A stretch of DNA of 64,000 nucleotides from Nocardioides sp. LHD-245 (lineage in GTDB: Bacteria > Actinomycetota > Actinomycetes > Propionibacteriales > Nocardioidaceae): the NCBI RefSeq assembly GCF_030929495.1, contig NZ_JAVFWN010000001.1, forward strand, positions 1 through 64,000, in the 5' to 3' direction. Below, piece after piece: positions 1-8,048 of this stretch. Positions within the stretch are counted from its first letter, which is position 1. Each line of letters opens with the position of its first letter. The notes beneath the pieces were generated by a model. That model did not search any database. It was not told where the DNA came from and saw only the letters and a list, made by a program, of their open reading frames with translations. Position numbers and translations under genes: made by a program.

Positions 1-114
1 GGTGGTGTCACGGCCGCGGTGACCGGTGACCCGGCGGTCTTCGTCTCGGTCTCCGCCGCCCACCAGGGCCCGGAGGGTGGCGGCCCCGTCGCCGCCATCG
101 TCGACCTGGGCTGA
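1..114 (+). CDS. C-terminal end of an unidentified protein (partial)
   Basis: The window opens inside a plus-strand reading frame in frame 1, which runs 37 codons to a TGA at 112-114. Codon use is typical of the surrounding genes (G or C at nearly every third position), so I take it as a real gene cut by the window edge. The visible tail is glycine- and alanine-rich and ends in a short hydrophobic strand (Ala-Ala-Ile-Val-Asp-Leu-Gly). I do not recognise a family from so few residues. A long perfect hairpin follows 24 nt after the stop and would terminate it. Confidence 0.6.
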
Positions 115-137
115 TCCACACCGGTCGTTTCCGGTGA

Positions 138-185
138 CAACGTCATACGTTCCGTGGGCTTGAGCCCACGGAACGTATGACGTTG
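138..185. terminator. Perfect 23-bp hairpin between convergent genes
   Basis: Arms 138-160 and 163-185 are perfect reverse complements with a 2-nt loop. It lies between a plus-strand gene ending at 114 and a minus-strand gene ending at 208, so it can act as a bidirectional terminator. There is no U-tract apart from TTTT at 191-194. It is longer than a minimal terminator needs, so it may also be a dispersed palindromic repeat. Confidence 0.7.
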
Positions 186-207
186 CGGCGTTTTCGGGGC
201 CGATCGC

Positions 208-609
208 TCAGGCGGGCGGGGAGAAGATGCTGAGCTGGTTGCCCGCCGGGTCGCGCAGGTAGGCGAAGGTCGGGACGCCGGGGCCCACGTCGAGGTGCTT
301 GCTCACGACGGTGCCGCCCAGCTCCTCGGCCGCCGCACAGGTGGCGGCGACGTCGGCGACGAGGATCGAGAAGACCGCGTGGCCCGGCATCTGGCCGCCG
401 GTGCCGAAGATGCCGCCGGACGGCGCGCCGCCGCCGGGCGCGGTGACCAGGCGGTAGTCGAGGCCGCCGGCCTCGGAGGCCTCGTCGGTGGCGAACGACC
501 AGGCGAACAGGCCGCCGTAGAACTTCTCGGCGCTGCCCGGGTCGTCGGTGGCGATCTCGAACCAGGCGACGGTGCCGGGGACGGGCGGGGCGGCGGGTGT
601 GGTGGTCAT
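208..609 (-). CDS. VOC-family (glyoxalase/bleomycin resistance-like) protein
   Basis: The gene encodes 133 residues. The start is the ATG at 609, with an AGGAGG Shine-Dalgarno just upstream; the longer open frame upstream is a shadow of the neighbouring regulator gene. The protein is a single vicinal-oxygen-chelate domain made of two beta-alpha-beta-beta-beta units. It starts with a Val-Ala-Trp-Phe-Glu-Ile strand near residue 13 and ends in the family signature Leu-Arg-Asp-Pro-Ala-Gly-Asn near residue 120. Such proteins bind a metal and act as dioxygenases, isomerases or drug-binding proteins, or have no known activity; the substrate cannot be told from sequence. It lies 64 nt downstream of the WYL regulator on the same strand and is the regulator's likely partner. 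Confidence 0.88.
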   Translation of the reverse strand: MTTTPAAPPVPGTVAWFEIATDDPGSAEKFYGGLFAWSFATDEASEAGGLDYRLVTAPGGGAPSGGIFGTGGQMPGHAVFSILVADVAATCAAAEELGGTVVSKHLDVGPGVPTFAYLRDPAGNQLSIFSPPA

Positions 610-673
610 GGTGCTTCCTCCTGGGAGTGTCGGACGGGTACGACGACCACGCTCCCAGCGGTTCGCGACAGCC

Positions 674-1420
674 CTATGTCGGTGTTTGCGCGGCCATCGC
701 GAGATTCGTCTCCGGGCGCAGCGCCGCCTCCGGCCGCGCGATGACCTGCCCGGGGACCTCCGGCTCGATCGGCCGGCGCGGGCCGCGGGGGAGCGCGGGG
801 GTGGGCTCGGCGCGGGTGATCCGGTCCATCCGGAAGACCCGGTCGTCCTCACGCAGCCGGCACCACGCGGTGAGATAGGAGCCGCGCGGCCCCACCACCA
901 CGTGTTGCGGCTCGATCTCGCGCTCGGACTCGACGCGGTCGACGTCGACGTACCCGATCCGGAGCACCTGGTGGCGCCGGACCGCCTGCCAGACGGTCTC
1001 CGCGACGTCGGCGTCGGGCGCCGCACCGACCGGGACGACGAGCCGTACCTTGGCCGCGGCGGTGCAGGCCTCGTCGAGCGCGGCCCTCGGCATCGCGGCG
1101 ACGATCTTCTGCAGGGCGGTGCGAGCGTCGCGCGCAAAGAGGACATGGGCGCTGCTGCTGAGCGCCACCGCGACCGCCGTCGCCTCGCGCGGGGTGAAGT
1201 TGAGCGGTGGCAGGGTCATCGACGGGTCGAGGCTGTAGCCGCCCGTGCGGCCCTGGCGGGTGGCCAGCGGGACGCCGGCCTGGCCGAGCGCGCTCAGATC
1301 GCGCTCGATCGTGCGCACGCTGACCTCGAAGCGGGCGGCGAGCTGGGTCGCCGTCCGGCCCCGGGGCCCGGCCGCGCGCAGCTCCTCGACGAGTCCGTAG
1401 AGGCGGTCGGTCCGGTTCAT
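674..1420 (-). CDS. YafY-type HTH-WYL transcriptional regulator
   Basis: The protein has 248 residues. The N-terminus is a winged HTH of the DeoR/YafY kind (Thr-Ala-Thr-Gln-Leu-Ala-Ala-Arg-Phe-Glu-Val-Ser around residues 23-34, then Arg-Thr-Ile-Glu-Arg-Asp-Leu). The C-terminal half is a WYL ligand-sensing domain (residues about 140-225). These regulators usually repress or activate a neighbouring gene in response to a small ligand or oligonucleotide. A TAGCCT box (complement of 1427-1432) lies 6 nt before the ATG, which suggests a leaderless transcript. The VOC gene downstream is probably co-transcribed. Length and domain order are normal for the family. Confidence 0.88.
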   Translation of the reverse strand: MNRTDRLYGLVEELRAAGPRGRTATQLAARFEVSVRTIERDLSALGQAGVPLATRQGRTGGYSLDPSMTLPPLNFTPREATAVAVALSSSAHVLFARDARTALQKIVAAMPRAALDEACTAAAKVRLVVPVGAAPDADVAETVWQAVRRHQVLRIGYVDVDRVESEREIEPQHVVVGPRGSYLTAWCRLREDDRVFRMDRITRAEPTPALPRGPRRPIEPEVPGQVIARPEAALRPETNLAMAAQTPT

Positions 1421-1633
1421 GTCGGCAGGCTAGGCGCGAGCGGGGACACTCCCGGACGCTCGCGCGACGGGCCGTGCTCAGGGTCAGGTGAAGTCGCCCA
1501 TGGCCCGGCTCGTGTAGTCGATGGCGCCGGGCTCGCCGGACTCGGCGGACTGAGCAGGGTCCCCGCCCACCCCGGGGCCAAACCGGCGCCGGCGGCCGCG
1601 GCGCCCGCCAACCCGGCACCAACCACGCCTCCC

Positions 1634-1665
1634 TAGCGTGAGCCGGGTCACAGGTCCCTCACGCT
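1634..1665 (+). promoter_or_regulatory. Promoter and inverted repeat before the cox operon
   Basis: A TAGCGT -10-like box at 1634-1639 overlaps the left arm of an 8-bp inverted repeat (AGCGTGAG at 1635-1642, CTCACGCT at 1658-1665, 15-nt spacer). The repeat either folds in the short 5' leader or is an operator covering the promoter. The AGGGAG Shine-Dalgarno of coxS follows directly. Confidence 0.45.
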
Positions 1666-1677
1666 CAAGGGAGAGTC

Positions 1678-2166
1678 ATGACCCGGATCAACCTCACCGT
1701 CGACGGCCAGCGGGTCGCCGACGACGTCGAACCCCGGATGCTGCTGGTGCAGTACCTGCGGGAGAAGCTCGGGAAGACCGGCACCGTCGTCGGCTGCGAC
1801 ACCAGCAACTGCGGCGCGTGCACCGTCCACCTCGACGGCAGGAGCGTGAAGTCCTGCAACGTGCTGGCCGTCCAGGCCGACGGCGGTGAGGTCACCACGA
1901 TCGAGGGCCTGGCCGGCGAGGACGGTCAGCTGCACCCGGTGCAGGAGGCCTTCCGCGAGTGTCACGGCCTGCAGTGCGGCTACTGCACCCCCGGGATGAT
2001 CATGCAGACCGTCGACCTGCTCGCCGAGAACCCCAGCCCGTCGGAGGAGGCGATCCGGCTCGGCCTCGAGGGCAACCTGTGCCGCTGCACGGGCTACCAC
2101 AACATCGTGCGCGCGGTGCAGCACGCCGCCGGCACGACCGGCGCAGCAGAGGGGGCGTCGGCATGA
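1678..2166 (+). CDS. coxS: CO dehydrogenase-like small subunit, [2Fe-2S] protein
   Basis: The 162-residue iron-sulfur subunit belongs to the xanthine oxidase/CO dehydrogenase family and passes electrons from the Mo site to FAD. The N-terminal ferredoxin-type domain carries C40, C45, C48 and C60. The C-terminal helical domain carries the second cluster with C100, C103, C135 and C137; the Gln-Cys-Gly-Tyr-Cys-Thr-Pro-Gly motif is intact. The start ATG follows an AGGGAG Shine-Dalgarno. It is the first gene of a tightly coupled operon, overlapping coxL by ATGA. The S-L-M gene order is that of form II clusters; form I CODH is normally M-S-L. Confidence 0.93.
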   Translation: MTRINLTVDGQRVADDVEPRMLLVQYLREKLGKTGTVVGCDTSNCGACTVHLDGRSVKSCNVLAVQADGGEVTTIEGLAGEDGQLHPVQEAFRECHGLQCGYCTPGMIMQTVDLLAENPSPSEEAIRLGLEGNLCRCTGYHNIVRAVQHAAGTTGAAEGASA

Positions 2167-4619
2167 CCGCGACCCAGGAGCCCGCCGCGGGCACGGAGAT
2201 CGGCCGCGACCGACGGCGCAAGGAGGACCAGCGCCTCATCACCGGCCGCACCCGGTGGACCGACAACATCACGCTGCCGGGGATGCTGCACCTGGCGATG
2301 GTGCGCAGCCCGTTCCCGCACGCCCGGATCACCGGCATCGAGACGGAGGCGGCGAAGCAGAGCCCGAATGTGGTCGCCGTGCTCACCGGTGCCGATCTGG
2401 GCGAGGCCCAGGGTGCCTGCATCAACGCCTGGCCCGTCGTACCGGACCAGGTCACGCCGGCCCACCTGCCGATGCCGGTCGACCGGGTCGCCTTCGCCGG
2501 CGAGACCGTCGCCGTCGTGGTCGCCCGCAGCGCCGCGGAGGCGCGCGACGCCGCCGAGCTGGTCGAGGTCGACTACGAGGAGCTCCCGGCCGCGCTCGAC
2601 CTCAAGGACGCCGCGGCCGCGCACGAGAACGGCGGCGCGATCGCCCACCCCGACCTCGGCACCAACGTCAGCGCCGTGTGGCGCTTCGACTCGGCCGAGG
2701 CCGGCACCGGCGGCGACGTCGAGGCCGCGATCGCCGAGGCCCGCGAGAACGGGATCGTGATCGAGCGGGAGTACCGCCAGCAGCGGCTGATCCCGGCGTT
2801 CATGGAGCCCCGCAGCACCGTGGTCGACCCGACGGGCGAGCAGATCACCGTGTGGTCGGCTACCCAGGTGCCCCACATCCTGCGCTTCGCGATCGCCGCC
2901 ACGACCGGCGTACCGGAGTCGAAGATCCGGGTGATCGCCCCCGACGTGGGCGGTGGCTTCGGCGGCAAGCTGCAGCAGACGCCTGAGGAGATGATCACCT
3001 TCGCCGTGGCCCGCCGGCTCGGCAAGCCGGTGAAGTTCACCGAGACCCGCAGCGAGTCGCTCCTCACCGCCCATCACGGTCGTGACCAGTGGCAACGACT
3101 CACCCTCGCGGCGACGAAGGACGGCCACGTCACCGGACTCAAGGTCGACCTGCTCGCCGACCTCGGCGCGTACGTCGCGATCGTCGGTGGCGGTGTGCCG
3201 GTCCTCGGCGCGTTCATGTTCAACGCGATCTACAAGTTCCCGGCGTACCAGTTCCAGACCACGAACGTCCTCACCAACAAGACCTGGACCGACGCCTACC
3301 GCGGCGCCGGCCGGCCGGAGGCGACGTTCGCGATCGAGCGGCTGATGGACGAGCTCGCCGCCGAGCTCGGCAAGGACCCGCTCGAGGTCCGGGAGCTGAA
3401 CTGGATCAAGCACGAGGAGTTCCCGTTCACCACGGTGGCCGGGCTCGAGTACGACTCCGGCAACTACGAGGCCGCCACGGCGCGGGCCAAGGAGATGTTC
3501 GGGTACGACGCCCTGCGCGCCGAACAGGCCGAGCGTCGGGCCCGCAAGGACAAGGTCCAGCTCGGGATCGGCGTCTCTACCTTCACCGAGATGTGCGGTC
3601 TCGCGCCCTCGCGGGTGCTTGGCTCGCTCAACTACGGCGCGGGTGGCTGGGAGCATGCCGAGGTGCGGATGCTCGCGACCGGCAAGGTCGAGGTCGTCAC
3701 CGGCGCCTCCGCCCACGGGCAGGGACACGAGACGGCGTTCAGCCAGATCGTGGCCGACCGCCTCGGCGTACCGTTCGAGGACATCGAGGTCCTGCACGGC
3801 GACACCCAGATCTCGCACAAGGGCCTGGACACCTACGGGTCCCGCAGCCTGGTCGTCGGCGGCGAGGCCCTGGTGCGGGCCGCCGACAAGGTGATCGAGA
3901 AGGCCCGGCCGATCGCGGCGCACCTGCTCGAGGCCTCCGTCGACGACCTCGAGTTCAGCGGTGGCCGGTTCGCCGTCAAGGGGACCGACCAGGGGATGGC
4001 CATCACCGAGATCGCGACCGCCGTCTTCGCCGCCCACAACCTGCCGGACGGGCTCGAGCCGTCGATCGACTCCGAGGCGACCTTCGACCCCGTGAACTTC
4101 AACTACCCGCACGGGACCCACCTGTGCGCGGTCGAGGTCGACACCGAGACCGGTCAAGTGAAGCTGCGCAGCTACGCCTGCTGCGACGACATCGGCAACG
4201 TGATCAACCCGCTCATCGTCGCCGGCCAGGTCCACGGCGGCCTGGTGCAGGGGATCGCGCAGGCGCTGTGGGAGGAGGCGGTCTACGACGACAACGGCAC
4301 CCTGGTCACCGGCTCGTTCGTCGACTACCTGCTGCCCACCGCGGCCGACACGATCAGCTTCGACCTCGACCACACCACCTCGCCGGCGACGACCAACTCG
4401 CTCGGCACCAAGGGGGTCGGCGAGGCCGGCACCATCGCCTCGACCCCGGCGGTGGTGAACGCGGTCGTCGACGCGCTGCGTCCGTACGGCGTCCACGACG
4501 TCGCCATGCCGTGCACCCCGGAACGGGTATGGCGGGCGATCAACAGCGGCGGGTCCGGTGGCGAGACCACCGAGGCCGCCGCACCCCACTTCGACGAGTC
4601 GGAAGGAGCAGCCCAGTGA
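2163..4619 (+). CDS. coxL: Form II CO dehydrogenase-like large subunit, Mo-cofactor protein
   Basis: The 818-residue catalytic subunit of a molybdenum hydroxylase should bind molybdopterin cytosine dinucleotide. The start is the ATG overlapping the coxS stop; the open frame further upstream is a shadow. The active-site loop reads Ala-Tyr-Arg-Gly-Ala-Gly-Arg (residues 378-384), which is the form II signature. True carboxydotrophic form I enzymes have Ala-Tyr-x-Cys-Ser-Phe-Arg, with the cysteine that holds copper. The catalytic glutamate lies in Gly-Val-Gly-Glu-Ala-Gly (E754). Mo-cofactor loops such as Gly-Gly-Gly-Phe-Gly-Gly near residue 265 are present. Form II enzymes often act on other substrates (aldehydes, purines, aromatics), so CO oxidation is not proven. 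Confidence 0.92.
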   Translation: MTATQEPAAGTEIGRDRRRKEDQRLITGRTRWTDNITLPGMLHLAMVRSPFPHARITGIETEAAKQSPNVVAVLTGADLGEAQGACINAWPVVPDQVTPAHLPMPVDRVAFAGETVAVVVARSAAEARDAAELVEVDYEELPAALDLKDAAAAHENGGAIAHPDLGTNVSAVWRFDSAEAGTGGDVEAAIAEARENGIVIEREYRQQRLIPAFMEPRSTVVDPTGEQITVWSATQVPHILRFAIAATTGVPESKIRVIAPDVGGGFGGKLQQTPEEMITFAVARRLGKPVKFTETRSESLLTAHHGRDQWQRLTLAATKDGHVTGLKVDLLADLGAYVAIVGGGVPVLGAFMFNAIYKFPAYQFQTTNVLTNKTWTDAYRGAGRPEATFAIERLMDELAAELGKDPLEVRELNWIKHEEFPFTTVAGLEYDSGNYEAATARAKEMFGYDALRAEQAERRARKDKVQLGIGVSTFTEMCGLAPSRVLGSLNYGAGGWEHAEVRMLATGKVEVVTGASAHGQGHETAFSQIVADRLGVPFEDIEVLHGDTQISHKGLDTYGSRSLVVGGEALVRAADKVIEKARPIAAHLLEASVDDLEFSGGRFAVKGTDQGMAITEIATAVFAAHNLPDGLEPSIDSEATFDPVNFNYPHGTHLCAVEVDTETGQVKLRSYACCDDIGNVINPLIVAGQVHGGLVQGIAQALWEEAVYDDNGTLVTGSFVDYLLPTAADTISFDLDHTTSPATTNSLGTKGVGEAGTIASTPAVVNAVVDALRPYGVHDVAMPCTPERVWRAINSGGSGGETTEAAAPHFDESEGAAQ

Positions 4620-5473
4620 TCCCCGCAGCCTTCGGGTACGTCGCCCCGACCTCGGTCGAGGAGGCGCTGGCGGCGCTCGCCGAGCACGGTGACGACGCCA
4701 AGATCATCGCTGGTGGCCAAAGTCTGCTCCCGGTGCTCCGGATGCGCCTGAACGCGCCGGAGTGGGTGATCGACCTCGGCCGGATCGCGTCGCTGCGCGG
4801 CGTGCGGGACGGGGGAGACCACCTCGCGATCGGTGCGATGACCACCCACCACGACGTCGGCCAGGACCCGATGGTCCACGAGCACGCGCTGCTGATCAGC
4901 AAGGCGATCACCCACCTCGCCGACGCGCAGGTGCGGCACCGCGGCACCTTCGGAGGTGCGCTCGCCCATGCCGACCCGGCCGGCGACCTGGGCGCGCCGG
5001 CGCTGGCCCTCGACGCGATCTTCGTCGTCCAGGGGCCCGGCGGCAGCCGCGAGATCCCGGCCGCGGACTTCTTCGTCGACCTCTTCGAGACCGCGATCTC
5101 CGACGACGAGATCCTGACCGAGATCCGCGTCCCGAAGTACGGCGGCTGGGGCGCGTCGTACGAGAAGTTCGTGCGCATCGCCCACCAGTGGCCGATCGTC
5201 GCGGTCGCGGCGAGCGTGCGGCTCGAGGGCGACACCATCGCCGAGGCCCGGATCGGCCTGACCAACATGGGCTCGACGCCGGTGCGGGCCCGGGCCACGG
5301 AGCAGATGCTGGCCGGGCAGCCCGCCACCGAGGAGGGCGTGGCGGCGGCCGCGGCGCTGGCCGCCGACGGCACCACGCCGCCGAGCGACCTCAACGGCGA
5401 CGCCGACTACCGCCGGCACCTCGCCACGGTGCTGACCCGGCGGGCCGTGCTCGCAGCCGCGGGGAGGGGCTGA
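4616..5473 (+). CDS. coxM: CO dehydrogenase-like medium subunit, FAD-binding
   Basis: The 285-residue FAD subunit accepts electrons from the iron-sulfur subunit. It starts with GTG overlapping the coxL stop (GTGA), after a GGAAGGAG Shine-Dalgarno at 4601-4608. Both FAD-contact motifs are visible: Ala-Gly-Gly-Gln-Ser-Leu-Leu-Pro (residues 32-39) and Thr-Phe-Gly-Gly-Ala-Leu-Ala-His-Ala-Asp-Pro-Ala-Gly-Asp (111-124). The C-terminal CO dehydrogenase flavoprotein domain occupies about 175-280. Length is normal. It forms the heterotrimer with coxS and coxL. Confidence 0.93.
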   Translation: MIPAAFGYVAPTSVEEALAALAEHGDDAKIIAGGQSLLPVLRMRLNAPEWVIDLGRIASLRGVRDGGDHLAIGAMTTHHDVGQDPMVHEHALLISKAITHLADAQVRHRGTFGGALAHADPAGDLGAPALALDAIFVVQGPGGSREIPAADFFVDLFETAISDDEILTEIRVPKYGGWGASYEKFVRIAHQWPIVAVAASVRLEGDTIAEARIGLTNMGSTPVRARATEQMLAGQPATEEGVAAAAALAADGTTPPSDLNGDADYRRHLATVLTRRAVLAAAGRG

Positions 5474-5475
5474 CC

Positions 5476-6189
5476 TTGGATCTCAGCCACTCCTTCACCG
5501 TCCCCACGTCGCTCGACGCGACCTGGGCCCACTTCCAGGACATCGGCGGCCTCGCCGAGTGCTTCCCGGGCGCCCAGGTCACGGCCGTGGGCGAGGACGA
5601 GGACGGCGCGCCGACCTTCGAGGGGACCTGCAAGGTCAAGCTCGGCCCGATCGCGCTCGTCTACGCCGGCTCCGGCAAGTTCGTGGAGCGCGACGAGACC
5701 GCGCACCGCTTCGTGGTCGACGCGAAGGGCCGCGACAAGCGGGGCAACGGCACGGCGGGCGCCAAGGTCACCGTGACCATGGCCCCCGCCGGCTCCGGTG
5801 ACGGCGCCACCCAGGTGGACGTGGTCACCGACCTCGCGATCACCGGCAAGCCCGCCCAGTTCGGCCGCGGGGTGATGCAGGACGTCTCCGACAAGCTGCT
5901 CGGGCAGTTCGTGTCCTGCCTCGAGCAGCGGCTCGCCGTACCTGCTGTTCCCGAGGCTCCCGTCCAACTACCGGATTCGTCGTCGGAAGCGCCGATCGAG
6001 AACGCATCCGGTAGTGACGCCGCGAGCCCGGCGGCTCCGCGCCCGGCGGCTCCGCGCCCGGAGGACGACGCGCTCGACCTGGGCTCGGCCGTGCTGCCCG
6101 TGCTCCTGAGGAGCTACGGCAAGCAGATCGGCGCCGTGCTCGTCGTCCTCCTCGGTATCGCGCTGCTGCGGCGCCGGCGTCGGCGCTGA
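5476..6189 (+). CDS. coxG: CoxG-type SRPBCC protein with C-terminal membrane anchor
   Basis: The 237-residue protein starts at a TTG two nt after the coxM stop, with GAGG upstream. Residues 1-150 form a CoxG/SRPBCC hydrophobic-pocket domain. A linker rich in Ser, Ala and Pro (about 155-195) follows, then one hydrophobic helix (about 212-228) ending in a run of arginines, the signature of a tail anchor. CoxG proteins are known to attach CO dehydrogenase to the membrane and link it to quinone. The same job is the best guess here, which implies respiratory electron transfer for this form II enzyme. The linker DNA holds an inverted repeat and two copies of a 15-bp unit. Confidence 0.85.
   Translation: MDLSHSFTVPTSLDATWAHFQDIGGLAECFPGAQVTAVGEDEDGAPTFEGTCKVKLGPIALVYAGSGKFVERDETAHRFVVDAKGRDKRGNGTAGAKVTVTMAPAGSGDGATQVDVVTDLAITGKPAQFGRGVMQDVSDKLLGQFVSCLEQRLAVPAVPEAPVQLPDSSSEAPIENASGSDAASPAAPRPAAPRPEDDALDLGSAVLPVLLRSYGKQIGAVLVVLLGIALLRRRRRR
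5967..6015. repeat. Inverted repeat inside the coxG linker
   Basis: Perfect 10-bp arms (ACTACCGGAT at 5967-5976, its complement at 6006-6015) enclose 29 nt. The right half resembles the right half of the larger palindrome at 6203-6316 (both contain CGCCGA, GAGAAC and a GGTAGTG end). This suggests two members of one dispersed palindrome family, here in frame within a coding linker. A 15-bp tandem duplication (Pro-Ala-Ala-Pro-Arg units) follows near 6034-6063. Confidence 0.5.
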
Positions 6190-6202
6190 GGCTCAGCGGA
6201 CT

Positions 6203-6316
6203 GCTGTAACACGCCGTCCACCCGACTACCCGCCACTTGTCGGCCGAAAATGGGGCTCAGAACGCCGTTTCGGCGCCGAGAACCCCCGGGTAGTGCGGTG
6301 GACAGCGTGTTGCAGC
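6203..6316. repeat. Large imperfect palindrome between convergent genes
   Basis: Arms 6203-6232 and 6287-6316 match at 26 of 30 positions, with a 54-nt centre holding a smaller GCCGAAA/TTTCGGC stem. It fills most of the 147-bp gap between coxG and the convergent TPR gene. It can act as a terminator for both; its length and similarity to the repeat inside coxG point to a repetitive element. Confidence 0.6.
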
Positions 6317-6336
6317 GATCGGTCGCCGGTGGCCCG

Positions 6337-7062
6337 TCACCAGGTGTCGGGGCGGGTGTAGTCGTCGTCCTGGTACAGCCCCTGGTCCTCGTGCCGCTGC
6401 TCGCGGCCCCGGTCGTTCTGCTCGTCGAGCCGGTCGCGGCGCGGGTCGGACTCGCCGGGGTCCTCGGACTGCGGCGGCTCCTCAGGTTGCTCCTCGGGCT
6501 GTTCCTCGGGCGGGGGCTGGCTCTGGGCGAGCTTCTCGCGCAGTCGCTTGTCGACCGCGGCGGCGTCGGCGCTCTGGTCCGCGCCGCGGCCGGAGTCGGT
6601 CGGGCACGTCCCGGCGGCCAGGACGTCGATGCCGGCCTGGAAGGACGCCAGGGCGTCGTCGGTCGCGCCGGACGCCAGGGCCGCGTCACCGACGGCCTCG
6701 TGGGCGAGGGCCAGGTTGATCCGGACGGTGCACTCCTCGCGGCGCGGGACGTTCTCGAGGGCCGCCTCGTACGACGCGATGGCGTCGTCGTACCGCTCCC
6801 GGGCGTGCTCGGCGGTGCCCGCGTCGAAGGCGGCGACCCAGGACTCGAACCAGTTCAGTCTCCGGGTGCCGGCGAAGTCCGCGGCCGCGGCGTCGTAGTC
6901 GCCGCGGTCGAAGGCATCGCGACCGGAGGCGTTGGCCTGCAGCATCAGGGTCACCTTGAGGGCGTACGCCGCCAGCAGCAGCGTGGGCAGGAGGCCGGCC
7001 AGGAGGAGCACCCGCCGCAGGCGACGGCGGGGGTGCGCGGGACGGTCGGGCCGCGTGTTCAT
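6337..7062 (-). CDS. Membrane-anchored TPR protein of a Bat-type operon
   Basis: The 241-residue protein starts at the ATG at 7062, overlapping the stop of the VWA gene (ATGA). It has one N-terminal membrane helix (about 17-36) and then two or three tetratricopeptide repeats (about 40-170). The acidic, proline/glutamate-rich C-terminal tail includes repeats of Glu-Glu-Gln-Pro. It sits last in a MoxR-DUF58-membrane-VWA-VWA-TPR series, the order of Bat (aerotolerance) operons, where it corresponds to BatC. Its role there is presumably scaffolding at the membrane; this is inferred from context. Confidence 0.8.
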   Translation of the reverse strand: MNTRPDRPAHPRRRLRRVLLLAGLLPTLLLAAYALKVTLMLQANASGRDAFDRGDYDAAAADFAGTRRLNWFESWVAAFDAGTAEHARERYDDAIASYEAALENVPRREECTVRINLALAHEAVGDAALASGATDDALASFQAGIDVLAAGTCPTDSGRGADQSADAAAVDKRLREKLAQSQPPPEEQPEEQPEEPPQSEDPGESDPRRDRLDEQNDRGREQRHEDQGLYQDDDYTRPDTW

Positions 7063-8048
7063 CGCAGCACCTCCGTCGGTCGCTCGGCACCGGTCCGCGT
7101 GGTGGAGCCGTCGCCGCCGCGGCGGGGGGCCAGCGTGTGGCGGGAGGACCACACCGCCCGCCAGCCGGCGTGCAGCTCCAGGAGGAGCAGCCCGAGGAGC
7201 AGCACGGCGGCCAGCCAGGTCAGGTCGTTCTTCGCCGGGCGCTGGTGACCGCCCGCGCCGTCGGAGTACGACGCCCGGAACGACTCCGCGACCCTCTCCA
7301 GGCCGCCGGGGCCGGTGCGGTGCTCGAAGGCGACGTCGAGCTCGTCGGCGATCTCCCTCAGGTTGTCGAGATCGGCCCGCGACACCGCGGTGTCACCGGT
7401 CTCGGGGTCCTGGACGTAGCCGAGCGAGCCGTCCAGCTCGTCGTCCTGCGGCATCGGCGCACCCTGGGGCGTGCCGTAGCCGAGGACGACGCCGCCGGCC
7501 ACCAGGTCGTCGAGGTCGGCATAGGTCTGGTCGCCGTCGGTGGTGTCGCCGTCGGTGGTGTCCTCGCCGTCGCCGACGTAGACCACGATCCGGCGCCGTT
7601 CGGGGGCCTTCTCCGCCGCCCGCTCCAGCATCTCCTTCAGCTCCGGCACCGGGCGGTCGGCGCGGGAGCCGACGCCGTCCTTGGGGCCTTCGAGGTAGAG
7701 CGTCTCGACGGCGGCGTCGAAGGCGGCGCTGTCGGCGGTGAAGGGGAGCACGACCCGCGCGTCGGTGCCGAAGGCGAGCATCCCGAACCGGGCGCCGGGG
7801 AGGGCCTCGGCGAGGGCGGTCAGGTCGGCCCGAGCCCCGGTGATCCGGGGCTCGGGACCGGACTCGCCGGGGTGGTCGAGCGCCGCCATCGATCGGGTCC
7901 GGTCGATGACGACGACCACGTCGACGTCGGCGAGCTGGGTGGGGACGTCGGCCCGGCCGAAGCCGGGGCGGAGCAGGATGACCACGAACAGCAGCACGAT
8001 CCCGACCCGGCGGGCCAGGACGAGGGCGGTCGCGGTGGCGGGCCTCAT
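7059..8048 (-). CDS. VWA-domain membrane protein (BatB-like)
   Basis: The 329-residue protein starts at the ATG at 8048, which overlaps the preceding stop by ATGA. A membrane helix near residues 10-28 is followed by a von Willebrand A domain. The metal site reads Asp-Arg-Thr-Arg-Ser (49-53) rather than Asp-x-Ser-x-Ser, a conservative Thr change. A second hydrophobic helix lies near the C-terminus (about 285-305). VWA partners of MoxR ATPases are thought to present substrates for remodelling. It is co-translated with the flanking VWA and TPR genes. Confidence 0.85.
   Translation of the reverse strand: MRPATATALVLARRVGIVLLFVVILLRPGFGRADVPTQLADVDVVVVIDRTRSMAALDHPGESGPEPRITGARADLTALAEALPGARFGMLAFGTDARVVLPFTADSAAFDAAVETLYLEGPKDGVGSRADRPVPELKEMLERAAEKAPERRRIVVYVGDGEDTTDGDTTDGDQTYADLDDLVAGGVVLGYGTPQGAPMPQDDELDGSLGYVQDPETGDTAVSRADLDNLREIADELDVAFEHRTGPGGLERVAESFRASYSDGAGGHQRPAKNDLTWLAAVLLLGLLLLELHAGWRAVWSSRHTLAPRRGGDGSTTRTGAERPTEVLR

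Noticed and set aside
1484-1626. Minus-strand frames in the gap between the WYL gene and coxS, one ending with a protein-like tail (Tyr-Thr-Ser-Arg-Ala-Met-Gly-Asp-Phe-Thr)
   Set aside because: No start codon with a ribosome site gives an open frame of credible length; at most it is a frame-shifted remnant, so I did not call a gene.
2094-4589. Very long minus-strand open frame opposite coxL
   Set aside because: It is an antisense shadow produced by the strong GC3 bias of coxL; composition is Arg/Gly/Asp/Val-rich with no family pattern. Similar long antisense frames opposite other genes were dropped for the same reason.
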